A DNA stretch of 40,488 bases from a virus, in the IMG/VR virus record IMGVR_UViG_3300035670_000528, positions 1-40,488 of that record; one strand, given 5' to 3'. Below are positions 39,653-40,488 of this stretch, one piece after another. The notes under the pieces are model-generated. The model did no database searches, was not told the DNA's origin, and saw nothing but the letters and a program-made list of their open reading frames with translations. Position 1 is the stretch's first letter. The number at the start of each line of letters is the position of its first letter. The position numbers and the translations under genes were made by a program.

Positions 39653-40488
39653 GTTGGACACCGCCATAGCTGCGGCAATGATTAAAGCCAGAGAGGTTGG
39701 CGTAAAGATGCTGGCTTCCGATTGCGAACAGATATTGTCGGCTGCGGGTATTGATGGTCAATTTATGGATTGCGGGCACCATAAGTCGTTGTTGCTAACC
39801 AGTGCAGAAACAGGAGAGCCATTGTATTGCGAATATTGCGATATGAGAGACCAGAGAAATGATCTGCTAGCATCCGCGCCAGAAGTTGGCGAGGCGGTGG
39901 CGGATAAGGTCGAGCGCAATTATGTATATGAAGACGGCATAGAACCTGGATACGACAAGGAGCCAGCAGTCATATTAGCTCTAAGGAACACGGAACTACA
40001 AAAGCGTGTTGAGCAGTTGGAGGATTTGCTTTCAAGCGCATACAACATCGCGAACAGAAACGGAGAGGACACGCATTGGTTCAGGTTTGCGGCTCAATTA
40101 CATGTGCATGGCATTTCGCCTGTTACAGCCAAGACTTTCAAAATATTGCCCAGCGATGAAGGTTATCAGCCAGACCGCACCGCACAGCTTGAGGAAATTT
40201 ACGGCTATGTATATCAAGTAAATGATACATACACTATGTTTAGCTACAAGAAGCCGCCAGAAGACGCCTACGATGAAGGAACGTTAGTGGCAGTAAGTAG
40301 AGCACATTATTCTACAGAAAAAAAACTTCAGGTTAAGTTGGCTGAACGCGATGAAGAAATCGAACGCCTACAATCATATGAGCAAGGATTGAATGCCGTT
40401 ATCGCGTGGATGAAAGAGCGTGGACTGTATCATGACGCTGATTACTTCGGAGAAGGTGCAGACTTCGCAGCAATACTAACAGAGCATG
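39633..40488 (+). CDS. 5' part of junction-spanning zinc-ribbon/coiled-coil protein
   Basis: Starts at ATG 39633 and is open to the end of the contig; it continues at base 1 and stops at 270 (335 residues in the circular molecule). Near residues 47-71 there is CGHHKS...YCEYCD, a likely zinc site. Then comes an acidic linker, a helix (TELQKRVEQLEDLLSSAYNIAN), a central domain and a second coiled coil (KKLQVKLAERDEEIERLQSYEQ) at the junction. Zinc ribbon plus coiled coil suggests a regulatory or adaptor protein; no family assigned. Confidence 0.8.
   Translation, partial: MTKTHIKLDTAIAAAMIKAREVGVKMLASDCEQILSAAGIDGQFMDCGHHKSLLLTSAETGEPLYCEYCDMRDQRNDLLASAPEVGEAVADKVERNYVYEDGIEPGYDKEPAVILALRNTELQKRVEQLEDLLSSAYNIANRNGEDTHWFRFAAQLHVHGISPVTAKTFKILPSDEGYQPDRTAQLEEIYGYVYQVNDTYTMFSYKKPPEDAYDEGTLVAVSRAHYSTEKKLQVKLAERDEEIERLQSYEQGLNAVIAWMKERGLYHDADYFGEGADFAAILTEH
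40371..40488. repeat. Terminal direct repeat, right copy (contig overlap)
   Basis: Copy of bases 1-118 with one silent difference (A at 40481). Removing one copy gives a circle of 40370 bp in which the reading frame stays intact. Confidence 0.95.

Overview
The window is an essentially complete genome of a tailed phage with a long non-contractile tail (siphovirus layout). Its first 118 bases recur at its end (1-118 = 40371-40488, one synonymous difference), and one gene runs through that junction. The contig is therefore a circularised assembly of a circular or circularly permuted, terminally redundant genome of about 40.37 kb. The host is a Gram-negative bacterium, because the lysis cassette has a nested Rz/Rz1 spanin pair with a lipobox. 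I cannot name the host further. I see no integrase, CI-like repressor, tRNA, transposase, CRISPR array, DNA polymerase or RNA polymerase gene, so a lytic lifestyle using host polymerases is the simplest reading.

Layout. (1) 33.8-40.5 kb continuing into 0-10.3 kb, plus strand: a long early/middle operon of tightly overlapping genes. It holds an RHH regulator, a small Dcm-like protein, an SF2 helicase, a cupin-like protein, ThyA, a VRR-NUC nuclease and many small accessory genes. It continues with a GHKL-type ATPase with unusual motif order, DUF2591 and DUF3310 proteins, an IbrB-(unknown)-IbrA triad, and a CHC2 primase/helicase closed by a strong terminator. (2) 10.35-10.74 kb: a non-coding region with ten GGTTAC/GTAACC motifs in two clusters around an AT-rich segment with a long inverted repeat, the best replication-origin candidate. 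(3) 10.7-16.9 kb: packaging and head genes (TerS, TerL, DUF4055 portal, MuF-like protein, scaffold, P22-type coat). (4) 17-28.9 kb: a large structural protein, head-tail connectors, tail terminator, tail tube, frameshifted tail chaperones, tape measure, and a short tail-tip/fibre set. (5) 28.9-30.2 kb: lysis (small membrane proteins, M15 endolysin, Rz/Rz1). (6) 30.18-30.45 kb: a GC-rich segment between convergent genes that folds on paper into a well-defined multi-helix RNA with a three-way junction. (7) 30.45-33.7 kb, minus strand: a replication/recombination operon (RecE-like exonuclease, its partner, SSB, small proteins), divergent from the plus-strand early operon at 33.72-33.84 kb.

The most notable items are the candidate structured RNA at 30182-30451, the iteron-like region at 10353-10677, a complete -1 frameshift signal in the tail chaperone genes (22462-22511), three dyads in the leader of the scaffold/capsid genes (15069-15125), the permuted GHKL ATPase (1817-2971), and an early gene interrupted by an amber codon (38702).
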